Position numbers and translations under genes: made by a program. From Progne subis subis (lineage: Eukaryota; Chordata; Aves; Passeriformes; Hirundinidae): 64,000 nt of DNA. Shown in pieces: positions 12,886-26,500 of this stretch (positions are counted from its first letter, which is position 1; each line of letters begins with the position of its first letter). A model generated the notes under the pieces. That model was not told the DNA's origin. It ran no database searches and was given only the letters and a program-made list of their open reading frames with translations. Location: positions 1,860,001-1,924,000 of the forward strand of contig JAKJHU010000068.1 in NCBI GenBank assembly GCA_022316685.1, read 5' to 3'.

Positions 12886-13277
12886 GTCATTCCCCACTTC
12901 TCATGGTTGGGCAGGTGTTCATCCATCTCCAGAAGAGCAAGGGCCCATCCCGTGTAATGGTGACATGGAAAGACAAAACTCCATGACTCTGAAAGTCCCT
13001 GGAATGTCCTTCTCCTCCTTCGCTGAACTTGATCTGGGATATCCCTTGGGTCACTTGGGCTCAGCTGTCCTGGCTGTGTCCCCTCCCAGCTCCTTGTGCC
13101 CCCCCAGCCCCTCACTGGTGGGGTGGGGTGAGGGCCAGAGGAGGCCTTGGCTCTGTGTAAGCTCTGCTCAGCACTGACCAAAACTTCCCTGTGTTACCAG
13201 CACTGCTTCCAGCACAAATCCAAAGCACAGCTACCGTGGAAAAAAACCTTAACTCCACTCCAGCAAAAACCAGCACA
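12886..13277 (-). mobile_element. solo LTR, 5' portion (interrupted by CR1)
   Basis: On the minus strand the LTR begins TGTGCTGGTTTTTGCTGGAG at 13277. It runs through GTAACACAGGGAAG, GGACACAGCCAGGACAGCTG and GGGATATCCC, then CTCCTGGAGATGG-like sequence, down to about 12886 where the CR1 starts. Joined across the CR1 to 10028-10204, the LTR would be about 570 bp with TG...CA ends. I recognise the family from its conserved internal phrases, but I cannot name the exact subfamily without a repeat library. Confidence 0.75.
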
Positions 13278-16200
13278 AATCCCATTGTCAGAATACCTTA
13301 TGAACATGAGTTTGTGGCAAAGTTATGGAAAGGTTGTGTGGTGAAGTCGGCCCTTCTTTTGGGCACAGGTGAGGCATTTTATGGGATGGGTGATGTCTGA
13401 TGTAACTTTATACCTGGAACAGAGATCTAAGATATTCTTTATAGTTTCTCTAACAGTAGATGGGAGCCATACAGTGGTGGCAGGAGCTGCTGTTGATATT
13501 GTACCCCACGCTGCTGTGGTTTGGACAGTGTCTGTAGATGTTTAGGCTACAAAGCCTGCAGCCTGAAAATGAAGTCTGATGTGTCTGGTAATTAAAAATC
13601 TATAGGGAGTTCTGCTGAGATGCAATTATTACCATGGAGTCTTGCTGTTTGTGTGCTATGTGTGAACTGCCATTTGTGCATGATAAACAAAATTATTCAA
13701 GCTTATAAAATAATACAAAAAAAATCCCACTTTAAGATAGTGTTTATGATGCTAGAATTGCAAAATCATTGAATAATCTGAGTGACAAATAAGCTCAGGG
13801 TTATGCAGAAAGTACATCATTGAGAAACCACAAAAAGTTATGAGCCTTTACTGTGGCAGATAGACCATTGTAATAGCAGATAGTACAAGGCCAAAAATTT
13901 CAGGAACAACAAAGTTGGAGCATACACAGTGAATGTGCCAGGTCTTGCAGAGCTGGCATTTTGATAGCGCAACACCAGAGAATTTCAGATTCAGTAGTTT
14001 GTAAGTAACAGTCTAAAGCCCATGAAAATACTGTGGCTCTTCTGTCTGCATTTACAGAAAAAATTGAAATCAGACTTTTGATTTAGGCTGAGCACTAAAA
14101 AAAGCACTTCGAAGTATGAGGACCTCCAGCTTTGTGTCCTTTTGTCTTTGCTGGCTGAGAGGAGAATGAGGCATAGTGTCCTAGAATAAATTACACGAGC
14201 ACTATTTCTCTCCAGATCTTGGCTGTCAAAGCCCAAACTACCTTCACAAGCTCAAACAAGACTCACAAGAAGTGAGTTTAAAATGGAACTTTGTACGTGG
14301 CTGGTTGGCTGTTACTCCTCAGTAAGATTATCCACAACTGTATTTGTCAACCTATGGATTTATCATAAATGGAAAATTCTCGATTTTCTAGGTATTAGGA
14401 TGAAATTAATACTATTCTATTAATGGCATGTGCTGAACCATTAAGTGAGACATGAGACATACAATTTCTTTGAAAGCTTCCTCGAGGCCCTTTGCAGTCA
14501 AGTTCCAGTGATTTTGCAGATCTCTCCAAAGCCCTGTGGAGTAAATGTTTACTGCCCACTCCTGGTTTGCATCCCACCAAGCCCTGATCCTGCTCTTCTC
14601 AAGGCTGATCTGATTTCTCCCTAATGCCTGGTGTGTAACAGTGCCTTAGCCAAGCGTGTTCGAATGGGCTGAAGGAGTACGTGCAGGAGAGAGGCTGGGC
14701 AAGTCTCAACGTTACTCATGGAGCACCACTTTGCCTTTGTCAGACCAGGTTGTTCCAAGGGCAGTGAATTGCTCCCTACCTGTGCAGCTTTGGGCAAGAG
14801 CAGCAATGTCTCTTCTTGAAGAATCAGTGACTGTTGCTGCTTTAATAACTACAATTAAAGGCTGGGTAGTTTGAACAGCAGTTGCAATCCCTATTTATCT
14901 TTTATAGACTTCAATGAATTATCTTAAGGCCATTATTCCTTTGGTAAGAAAAGTGTTAACGGCAAATTTCTGCATGTTCCAGGAAAAGCAATTTCAAGTG
15001 ATTTACAAACCTTGTGTAAGAAGAGTTGGGTATTTTCTATTCATATCAGTATGCAGCACATCTCTTACCATGAGTCTGCCACGTATTGTGTAATCCTAAT
15101 TTTGATTCTAATTTTAGAAGTGGAGACATATTAGAAGGATGATAGTAATGGTACCTCTTTTCTGTAGAAAGTACAAATAATAATGTTAAAACATTCCCTG
15201 AGTGCCTATTTCTTTTGCACCAGGCTTTATCATTGCACAGGGCAGCTTCAATCCTCACCTTATCTGAAGATTGTCCAAGTGTTACCAGAGAATTTTTCAG
15301 TCTCATTCATTATTTAGATGAAATGTACTAGTGATTTATGGGGCCTGATGCTGTTACAATGAAATCAGAGTTTGTTCTGTCACTGTCATCAATAGGAGAG
15401 GAGTCAGACTTCTCCAGAAAGTTGTAAGTACAGGAATGGAAAGCAATCTTCCAGTCATCCACACAGAACCATAATCTCTTGTACCCCAATGTTTCATCTA
15501 TTTGCTTTTCAAAATGATTCAATAGGTTAAAATATATCAGTAGTTTGCTTTGTTGCAGTAGACAAGGTACAGCTGAACAATGTTGTAAAGAAAGATAATC
15601 TCCAGAATATGAAGTAATTGGTGTTATGGGTTGCAATTGTAAAAGATGATCTGTAAAATCCCTTTTATTGTAAAAAGCTTCTACTCAATTTTAAAAGCAT
15701 CAGGTTCTTTAAGACAGATTCCCTGCCTAAGAAACATGGACAACACCATTTCCTTATTTTAAATGATGATATTTTTTCCTGTCTGTTATTAGCCAGTGTA
15801 TAATATTATCTTACAAATAGCAGCCTTTCAAAAATGCCTGTGATACTAAAGAGTTAGCAAAAAGTGTTTGCAGGCATTTCGCTGTTCCAGTGCAGTTAAT
15901 ATTTCAATAGCTTCTCCTACATTTTTCCTTTTCTAAGGGAAATTACTTTTTTTATGTTGGGATATCTAACCCACATTTTACAAGCTGCTAGCATTCTGAT
16001 TTTAAAGTGCATAGTTTCCCCTTATGGTTGGTTCAAATAGAACACACATGAGCTCTCCCTGGAAAAGCTCATGTGGCTGCGTAGGGTCTCCTGGCAGGTC
16101 CCACCATGTCTGGGTGCAGGGTTTGGCTCACACCAGCCTTCCTCCCGTGGTCAGCACCCTCAGACTTCAATGATTTGTAGAGCACACAGCAAATACCAGC

Positions 16201-18229
16201 ACACAGAGACTGGCAGTTGCCCAAAAAGCAAAAGTTTGATGCAACCTCTTATATCAGATTGGTTTTAAAAATAATTTAGTATTTGAGATAAAACTAATGA
16301 CACTCGTATCTCTAGGATTCAATGTCTTGGAGACAATGTCTGGTAACAGAAACACAAGATCAGAAAACAATGATTAGAACTAAAAACCCAGAAGCTGGGT
16401 TTGATTACTCAGTATGTGCTCTTCGTTCATGATTTTCCTTGGGCAAGTGAAGCAGGAGGAAGCTTGACACTGATGCCAAACAACTGGCTTGATTGAAAAG
16501 TGTGAGATTTACAGTCAGGGGCTACTGCTCCCAGCACCACCAGAGTCTGTGAGATCCATTTTGACACTATAGGATTTCACTGGCCCAATTGCAAGGCATG
16601 ATTAGACCAAACAGAGCACAGAAGGGATCTGATAATGCCAGTTCTAATGTCTTCACCTAACTTGGGACACTTTGTGATATGAGATTTGCCTTCCTACTAT
16701 GACCCCTCTCCTTCCCTGTCTTCTTTTACTTCATCACTTTATTTATTGTTTTTCCTGTCTTTCCTTCTCTTGTTTTTGATAGGAACCTGGTGTAGCAGAC
16801 AAGGTTAATTTTGCTGTGTTGTTTCAGGTGCCTCAGCCTGATGCTGGTACAGGTGTACAACATCTCCCTGGAGCTGACACACCAATGGACTTGTTTTCCT
16901 GGGATTCAGTGTAAGAGAGGGCACTAAGCCAAACACAGGTCCATCAATTTCAATTCGTTCTCCCCTTCTTTAGAACATACATCTCCAAAACATAATAAGC
17001 ATATTTGTAGCCCTAATTAATACCAACTGAACATGCTGTCAGAGTGGCTGGTACAAAGAGTGGTGGTATCTGCTTAACTAAAGGAAAAGGAAATACAGAA
17101 ATATTGCTACAGTGAAAGTTGTATTATATACTTTCTATTTTGATTATTTGGACTTCTTCTTGTGTTACTTGTAGGAAAAGTTTGATTTTTTTTTCTCCTG
17201 GTAGCTATTTCTGAGGTTGATATTAAGTTGATATTAAGTAGATATGATATCTACAGTGTCTGCCTTTGTTAACCGCTTACTGTTGTCCGGAGACAGAACA
17301 TGAATGCTTTCGACTTGCGGTTGAGATTAACACAACATGTTGTGAATTGTATTTTTAAAAGTGGATTAAGAGTCAGTCCAGGGAAGCATATTTTGTAACC
17401 ACAGCCTCTATTTCCAATTACACATTTGTCAAACAGAGATTTACAGTTCACTCCTTATTCTTATCACTTAAATGGCTTCATACATCTAGAACAGAGAGCA
17501 GAATTTAACCCAGGCTCCTTGCAAAGACATTCCCAAACCCTAAAAGAACAGGGAGATTTCACTGAGAGACTATTAGCAAGCGGTTTTAACACAAAAGAAC
17601 AAAACAAAGTGTAGCTGTTATTTGTGGAAACCCAGTTAATGTGAGTTGCATGGTAATGAGAAAAATAAGCTCAATCAATCTTGACTTCTGTCTGAACTAA
17701 GAGCGCATGTACCCTATACATAAAATATAGGATATTTCCAGCATCCTTTTTCTACTTAGGGGTAGTGTCTTTAGAAGTGTTGTTTGGTCTGTCGTAGAGG
17801 CCCAATAGCAAATTAACCCCAGGGGCCGGGCAGGTGGCAGGAGGCCGAGGCAGATCAGCCTGTGGCAGTGTAGATCAGGACCTTTAGGATTTTAGAGAAC
17901 TCAAACCGAGAATGAACGGCCGGTGATTTGAATATCAGAGGCTCTTGAACCTGTTCTAGACAAGCAAAACACCAGCTCTATCAGATGTTTAATAGGACAA
18001 ACCATTCAATAACTCAGTTCTCAAAATTGTACTTCACAAGATACACCCCTACTTAGAATGTCTGAAATTGTTGGTAGATGAAAATAAGGAGAGAGCCTTC
18101 ATGGATAGTCTACACTTTAAAAATAATTTCTTGAGACCTCTTGCTTTCCAGGCACATTCAGATGAGATTTCCAGTGTTTTTCAGGAGCAGCATGACAGTC
18201 AGCTCATCTCTGAACCTGCAGGTCACGGG
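13278..18229. other. non-coding stretch, nothing recognised
   Basis: AT-rich sequence without a supported exon, RNA gene or complete transposon on either strand. Open frames here are short and lack family resemblance. A small direct repeat (GTTGATATTAA, about 17217-17240) is the only local structure noted. Confidence 0.6.
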
Positions 18230-18234
18230 CTTAC

Positions 18235-18960
18235 CTCAGCTAGGTAGCCTCAGGATAGAGCTGAAGAGTCTGGAGGACAGCAGCATTATTGTTCTGAGAG
18301 GTGGCAAGAAGAACCGGCTAGAGAGAAGAGCTCGGTTCGGTAGATTGTGTAGAAATGCGTGGCTTAGGCAGCAGGAGAGCACGGTCTGAGACCACTTTGC
18401 TAAAATACGACAGAAGCGAACTCCCTGGAAAGGACGGCCCGTGTACAGTGCGCTGCAGTGGTGCGACAGGGTGAGCTGAGGAAAGGGGACAGAGCTGGGC
18501 AAGGCAGGTTAGATCCAGGGAACCTCTCATCTCGACACGTGGGGGCAGCAGGAAAGCGTGGAAATCTTTGTGCCGGCAGCTCAAAGCGGGGACGGCCCGT
18601 GGCGTCGGCAGCTCGCGGTGCAGGGCTGTACCCGGGCTGCTGGAAGCGCTCTGTGCACGGCACCTGCCCGGCTCTGGCTGCGCTGACAAGGGGAAAAGCC
18701 CTCGGCAGGAGCCCTAGCGCCTTGAAAGCTTTCCTCCTTTGACCTGAAATCGGCTCACTTTGTGCTGAAAACACAAGCTCCGACTCCATTAATGGCCGGA
18801 GTTCCCGTTTTCCCAGCACTTAACTGTGTCGCCTTGCGGCGCACGCTCGCGGTCGGCTTGCCGGCGCCTCCCGGCGATGCCGGCACTGTCCCTTGCCTGC
18901 CTCATCCCTCCGAACGCTGCCCTCAGGCACCGAGTCACCTCCCGCTTGAAACGCCGCATT
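18235..18960 (-). promoter_or_regulatory. CpG-rich block with minus-strand splice donor: candidate MYPN promoter and non-coding exon 1
   Basis: CpG dinucleotides are dense at about 18520-18960 and sparse for several kilobases on both sides. On the minus strand a strong donor, CTGAG|GTAAGC, lies with its exon edge at 18235 and GT at 18234-18233, just downstream of the CpG-rich part. MYPN is transcribed on this strand, its coding exon has an upstream acceptor, and vertebrate MYPN has a non-coding first exon many kilobases away. So this is the best place for its transcription start. No TATA box is obvious. It could instead serve an unannotated non-coding RNA. Confidence 0.4.
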
Positions 18961-20504
18961 GGAACACGCAACTGACCTGCGTGGTCACATCAGCTGTCCT
19001 AATGTATGTGACGATGCACTGCAAAATTTTATCTGTAGGTACTAATGAAGCTTCAGAACACCAGGGGCTTTTAGGGATACAGCTCTGCTGATGGATTTAA
19101 TAGATTTAATTATAAAAAAAAAAAGTCTTTCATGTCAAAATACAAGCAAACTTCCAGAAGCGACACAGATGAGAGTTAAAGGAACTTGTTAGCACGAGCC
19201 TTTGAAACACCATCAGTATCAGAATCATTCTGTTTAGCTGAAGAACAAATGGCATTCAGGTAATGTAATCACTTACACAACCATGACCCAGAAAATTCCC
19301 TCGGAGCAGCAACAGTGTGAGGTACTGGCCATTGTGACTAGCCAGGCAGATGGCTAGCTGTGCCAAAGGTGACTCTTTCACAAGTATGTAAGACAGAGGG
19401 AGGATAAGAAAAACAAGAGGATATGCCTTTTCTTTTACGACCTTAAATAAGACCTCTAATTTATTTCAAATAAATCACCTTGTAATCAGAAATAACGACT
19501 AATATTTTCCCCGGCCAGTGGTTCTGCTTTACTCAGTTGTCAGTCTCCAGAACCATCTAATTTTATACCAGTCAAGACATTATTTATGCAACAGAAGGAA
19601 TCAAAAGATCTATCACAGGATTTAAAATACCTTGTGATCTGATAAACCATGCATATTACAAGCCAAGTTTAGATCAACTGGTACATCAGTGATATATATT
19701 AATGCCTTGTGCTATGCCACCATTTATAGAAAGGAATTCTCTTTCTGGCTAGGGTGCCTTTGGAAATCCGAAATCCTTTTCTAAATGTCTCAATTTTTTA
19801 AAATCTTTTTTTCCTTTGTTACCTTTAGAGAAGGAGGAATATTGGAAGACTTCAAACTGTGATACTTAGAAAGAAAATGCAAATATGGTAAGTGTTTTTC
19901 ATTTAATCTGATTAGCAAATGCCTTTTAAAGCATAACAAAACCTTTCCGGCATGCTTAATTGGTGATGTGGGGCTGTGGAAATTCAACATTCGAACTAAA
20001 TTTTAGATGTAATGCTCTTAATGTTAAATCAGAACAACATGGAAAATCAAGAAATCATCTATTTTATAAAGAAATACTTACTAGTTTGGAAAGTCAAAGA
20101 CAGGATATAAAGACCAAGGCTATATTTTCATTAAATACTTAAAAAGATAAGCCTGATTTTTTAATTACATTTCTGTTGAAAATCTAAGGACTTGCCTGTG
20201 TAGATCCACTTGTATATTCCCATTTGAAGCGTTTACCTTCATATTGGCCACGAGTTTGATGTTAAAATGACTAGAGGCAGTCACCTAAATCTTTACCCAC
20301 CATTTTTTGAAAATGACAATACACGTTTTGAAGGCACATAGTTCAGAAAGTCTCAGTCATGGTGTTTAGAGCCTGTGGGTATGAAAACTGTTCCTCCTGT
20401 GTCGAGTGGATTTCTTGTGCATTTTGTTGCTGAATAGGATTTAAAGCGTTGGAAGGAACGGAGAAGTGTAAGTGGGGGTGGAGTGAGGGGAGCCAGAACT
20501 GCTG

Positions 20505-20560
20505 CTGCCGTGCGGCGCCGGATCGAGCTCACGTGAAATGAAGGAGTATAAACGTGGGGG
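20505..20560 (+). promoter_or_regulatory. small promoter-like cluster (CpGs, CACGTG, TATAAA)
   Basis: Within about 55 bp there are several CpGs (GTGCGGCGCCGGATCG), a palindromic E-box CACGTG at 20530-20535 and TATAAA at 20547-20552 on the plus strand. The arrangement resembles a TATA promoter. No downstream exon or coding frame supports transcription, so this is only a candidate. Confidence 0.2.
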
Positions 20561-23500
20561 TTCATACGTGACAGACTCAGCTGTGGGCTTCTGAGCTGGG
20601 ACATAAACCCGCCCAGACTCAGCCAGGTTAAACTGGCCATTGACTTCCACGGGGAAACAACTGACCTGCCTCAGGGTTTGACTTAGAGGGAAGGGAAACA
20701 GGGAAAAGGACGGCTTTGGGGGCTGGGGAGGGTGAAGACAAAGGGCTCAGTGGGAAGAGCTCCCAGAGTTTTCCCAGCTGTAACCAAGATAATCAAGTTG
20801 AAAATCCAGGAACAAATGGATAACGTGACTCCCAAGAATGAGCACCCTAAGAAGAGTCTCTCGCAGATATTAGTGACTTTCTGCGAACTCCCACAGGCTC
20901 CTTTCAATTGTATTATTGGAAGTACTAAGGAAGGATAACAGTGCTCCAAACAGGATTGTTTCCTAGCTTTGGAAAAGTCAGGAAAGAAGCATACTGCATG
21001 CTTCCTAATCCTGAAATACTCAGTGTCTATCTGTGTGGCACAGAGAAATCCTTTGGATCTTTTGCAGAGATGTGAAGATCTCTCTGGTCTAGATCTTAAG
21101 ATGCAGGATTTGAGGAAGCTAAAGGTTTACATCAGAAAATATTTGATGAGGAATATATTAATAGTTTCTGGTTTTCTCTTTATGTTGATCAATATATGTC
21201 CGAAGGGATTACAGCAGATTCAAGCACACTATTTGAATCTTTGATTTCTCAAAAAATAATCTAAAAAAATATAAGTTTCTTGAAATATAGCTCTAAACAT
21301 AAATTTATTTGATAATCCTTGAGCTTTTAAATTTCACTTCAAAATATGTATACTTAAATTATATTTTAAATCCATTTAATTCCACTTGTCAAATGGTATT
21401 TCTTTTAACTTGCTGTGGGTTTTTTAGAAAACATCAGAAATCTTTATAATAAGAGTATCTGGTTTGTTGTTACTTGGGCAAATAGTTCTGTATCCAGTCA
21501 AAAATAGCTATAAAACTACTGGTGTGGGAAGTTTCAAAAATGAAGATTTTAAAACTGTATGTATTGTTATTATCTACTCTAAACAAAAACTTTGCCAAAA
21601 GATAACAGTGTTCATGAATTTGACTTTCAAATGTCCAGACACTTTAATCCCAGATACTGGATTCTTGAGGGGTCATTGCTGATACGACACACTGGAAATT
21701 ACAACTGTTTGTGATGGCTATCAATGGAACATTTCTAGGTTCTTGCCCATTATAATTCTGAAGGACTATTACGGGTATGAACAGACTATTTTAATGCTTA
21801 TGGTTATTATAAACGCAACACAAAGAGGTTTATAATGGTGATCAGCTATTTAGAAGCTCAAACTTGAACAAGAGGTCAGGGAAAATTATAAAGACCACAT
21901 AATTTGCCTCTCAGAAAACTGATTTTAATCCTCATGCTGCTTGCTACAAAGTAACCACTTGTTCGTGATACAAATAAGCATTCCTTTCCTTCATTTTATG
22001 AAAAAAAAAAGGAAGAAAAGTTATAATCAAAGGAATTTCATTTGTAATGTTGATACTGTCTGTTTTAAAAAGCCAGTTTGCCTGGCTGAGTTTGCTACAA
22101 GCTAGAAGCACCTAATAACAGTGTTTGTATTGAATTGTTTCTATTTGCAGAAGTTATATCATGTTTTAGGCACAAAATTTTTTGACAAGTCTGCTGGCTA
22201 AAATATTATGTGTAACTGTTTTCTGAGGAAATGGGTGTTTCAAGCTGACTCTCCTGTAATCTGTCTGGTTTTGGATGTCTCCATCTGGGTCATGGGATGA
22301 ACACAAGCTGCTGTTTCAGTTGGGTACTCTTGAAATGCTCTGTCTTTTCCTGAGACAGTCTCAGGAACAATCTCATTTAAATCTCCAGGATCCTGAGCTC
22401 TGGGACTATTCTCAAATTCATGTCTGTGTGTGTTTAGGAGTAATTTTGCTGCCCTAGAACCTTGACCAGGAGCTGGAAATAGCTCTGCATTATTGTTCTA
22501 TGAAAGGAAGTATGTACGTGTAAAGTGCCCCTGAAATGATCATTTCTGACTGGGACAGTGACGGTATTTAGTGGTGTGCTGGTGACTTGCTGACATTAAT
22601 GACAGGAAAGCCTTCATCAGGCAGACACAGGTGATGAATCACTGCTATCTCCTTCCCTATCCAAGGAAAAAGCACAGCTAAATGCAATGGAGGTTTGGCA
22701 CAAGTGGCTGCTCTACTGTTTCTGCTTCCAAAAGATATACGGTTGCTTTGGCTTCCCCTTTCAAGCTTGAAGTTTTAAATGGAAGCAGTCTGTTCTATGC
22801 TGGTAGACCAAATAAACAAAGAAACATTATCCCAAAAACATGGACCCAAAGTCTTCTGCAGTGAAATAGGAGCATCCAAACCATTAGTACTAAAAAATCA
22901 ACAACAAAATTGGCAGCACTTTGCACCACTCCGGTGTCAGTAAACAAAACCAAAAGATTACAAATTTGTGGCAGTTTTTCTTTCCTAAATAAAGTAAATA
23001 TTGACTTAGGTGACCTTTGGGAACATGAAGAGTCACTGGGTTTCTCTAGGAATTGTGTGTAGGGAGCAGCAGTGATTCCATTTTTTACGCAGTTTTGAGG
23101 ATTTGATTGCTCAGCTCATACAGCTCACCTTCGGTCTCCAAAGTTTTTTTTATTTAATTTTTTATTTGGTACCCTGGTTTTTCTGAGTTTTTAAAAGCCT
23201 TTTTGAATTTTCATAAATGGAGTCAGATCTTTTAGTTACTGTACAATATTAGGAGCAGTTTCTACCTTTTCCCACAGATGTAACATAAACAAATCCTTTG
23301 TTTTTCATTCTCTGTCTTTGTTTGCATATTTCTAACCTGAAAACAATTGTAACTGACAGCTGGTTTAGCCACTTGGCTGAAAGGTGAAAATCTCCAGAAG
23401 CCAATCTTCTGCTAGACCCACAAATGTATAAAAAGTAAGAAATAAAACAAAGACGCTCTCTCTGTCTCTCTCCCCACCTGTCTCAGCTGTGAGCTGGATC

Positions 23501-26500
23501 GGAAGGACCTCTGCCCTGCGAAAATCTCTTGTCTGCGTGTGGCTGCTTTGTGTGTCTCGGTGACATTTATTCTAATGCCAAGATTGAGACTTAACATTTT
23601 AGGAAATTAAGAGTGACAGTCCTTCAAGGACTCCAAGCTCTGACTGCTCATATACAATTTCTATGGAACTCCTTAACAACATCTGCAAGAGAAACTTAAT
23701 TTTTTACCTGTCCAAGACTCTTTCACCACTGTGAATACTTAGTCCCATTTATGAAGAGAGATGTCCTTACTATAGTTGATAAAAATGTCATAGATTCACT
23801 CCCACTTTGACACATTTCAGTCCATGCTTCACCAAATACCTGTTGGTTGCTAACAGCACAAAAGGGATCTTACAGAATCACGCCTCTCTGGGTTTCAGTA
23901 ATACATGTGAGATCGTGAATATTGTCCCAAATTAAATTACAAAAGCTGCAGAGTACTGTCCAATCATCTTTACTGAACAAAAATATCTGTGTTGCAAAAT
24001 AGCCCCATATTTCTGAGCGCTAACTAATAGCAGAAACAGCTGTACTGCAGTTTGAGAGTACCAGTCACAGTTTATGCCCCAGTGTTATTTTCTTCCCAGC
24101 TATTCTTTGCAGAGTGCTACCACAGGAACAGAGAAAACAGCATGTACTGACAATTGGTTAGGCACGGGCCACAGGCTGTCACACCCAGCTGCTGGGGGGT
24201 CCTCTGCTTCCTCGAGACGGGTGCTGTGCCTCCTTCCCTCCTAGCAATCAGTGCTCACATCCCTTTCATGGCATGCCTCTTGTGCCTCTCATATTGAAAT
24301 GTTTCCTCTCAGCTTCTTTTTTTCTCCTCATAATCAAGCATTACTCTGGTCTAGGGCCTTTTCCTCCACTCTTTCCATTCCTGTACACACATACACGTCC
24401 GTATCTTCCAACTGGAAGTTGGATTTTTTTTTTTCCTCTCAAATCTTACTCCTTGTAAAGCAAAGGACTTCATCATGCAGTGAGTAGGGTAGAGAGAGAG
24501 CTGAGTATCAGGAAAATATCAGTCTGGCTCAATAGAAAGGGACTTTATCATGTTGTTTCTGGTTTTCATATCAGTCCATTTTTTTCTTCCATTCCCAGTT
24601 ATATTCCAGTAACAACAAACTTAGTTCTGTGAATTAAATGCCAGCTCCTACCACACCCCTAAGAAAGAGACCATCCCTGTAATTTTCACTGTTAGTTTTC
24701 CCTTCTGCTGAATCCCAATCCCCCTGAGAGAACAGGTCCTTCCTCCCCACCTCTGTTTACTTGAGCACCTTTCTTTCTTCATAATCAGATGGTCAGCCTG
24801 TACTCGGGATAAGAAATTACACTAAACAGTCCAACCTGGAAATTTGCAAAGAAGCCAAGAGTGCTCACCATGAAGTGCTGTGACCAGGCTGCGTGTGAGC
24901 CTCACTTCTGGTCCTCTCCCGTGCCTCTTTGTTCTCCTCAGTGCAGGCTGCTACCTTTCTGCCTGCTCTTTACCAAATAGTAAGAAGGCTAATTTTAGGG
25001 CGCTTCATCATGCTGCCGTGCAAAGACATAGTGTCATGTCAGAATCAGCAGCATGTGGCACCACTTGCAGCTATTTTATAAGCTGAGGTTCAGCGTGTTA
25101 CCAGATTGGTCTCTGCAGGGCACAACCCGCTCAGTTATTGATACTGTATTCCTGTAGCATCGCACCTTAAAAATCAAAGGTCAGTTTTGGCCTGACCAAA
25201 AGCCCAGTGTAATGACATGGGAACTGGTGTCTCAGCATCCAGCTCTTAAACCAAGAAACCCCAAAAGGTTACATGGGAATTTCCTGGTGGTCAGTTAGCA
25301 CCTGGCCTGCTGATTTATTTATAACAGAAAAATAATGTAATAGTGCGGAACATCACTTCGATAGGAAGAAAATACGCCACACGTGGGAAGGGGCTGCAAT
25401 CCTCTGTGTAGGATGTTCAAAAATGTTCAGCATCTTCAGCCCCAAACCTGCAGGTGCCTCAGCACGTGTGTGGCTCCTGTCATGCTGCCAGTGCACAGGG
25501 GAGTCACTCGGTGCCAGCTTGTGTGGTCTCGGGGACACTGGATCCACACAAGGGTTTGTGACTGCAGGAGCTTCATCCCTAATGCAACAGTCAGCTCGTT
25601 TCCTTCATTATAGGCTTTGTGTCCAGGCCTCATCCTCACCCTTCACTGCTCTTTTCTTTTTCTTTGCATTCATCATCCTATCGAATAGCTTTCCTTTGGC
25701 TATTTCAGCTATAGTTTGTGGCCTGAGAGGATGAGGGGACTGGGAAGGGTTGCAGGTTTTTGGTTTTCCTTATCTTAATTTGAAGGTGTCGTCTCATTTT
25801 TCCTTAACCTTTCCTTTATCAGATACCTCCAGTTAACTGCAGAACTTGCAACAGTTGTCAATTTAGTATTTCTATAGTGATTTATGTTTTCACAAACAGG
25901 TCAAAAAGTGTTCAGGTTGTTTCAGCACATTGCCATCAGTTAATAAATAATTGGTCTTACTAGTAAGCACATTTGCATTTGAGCTAACCAGAACTGTTTG
26001 TGAGCAGGGTGAGCAGAGAGAAAACTACAACGTGCTCAGCTATAAAGTGGCAGAAGTATGTAAAACACATACCCTGTATATGTGTGAGTTCTCTACATGG
26101 ATAATGTGAAGAACCTAAGGATGAAATGTGAAACTGAAATGGCATAAAAGGGTCTGACCATCCCTTGTTTGTACGGCTATTTGCATTCTAAAACCTGTTC
26201 TTTATCTTAATCAAGAATATTCTACACTGAAGGCTTCACACAAAGGTTAGAGATTTCTCACAGCAAAATGCTGACATCTCTGATTTCATGTTATCAGCTG
26301 TTCTGGACACCCATTTCTATTTTCTGTAGGCTGTGACACATCAAAGTAAAAAGCAAAGGGGTTTGAAATGCAGAATTAAAGTTTGTAAAGTATGTCCTGG
26401 CTGTTCCCAGGAGAAAATGGAGGCAGAGATCAGAGTCCATCTCTGTTATTACCTATACAGAAAGTTTTATGCCATAGCACCGTAGCCTTCAAAAACGTGT

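Noticed and set aside
18236..18819. Open frames of about 90-140 codons on both strands
   Set aside because: They overlap each other in a CpG-rich block and show no family pattern. A promoter or non-coding exon explains them better.
19338..19357. Small hairpin with a 7-bp perfect stem (CTAGCCA/TGGCTAG)
   Set aside because: The stem is too short for a microRNA precursor and does not extend outwards.
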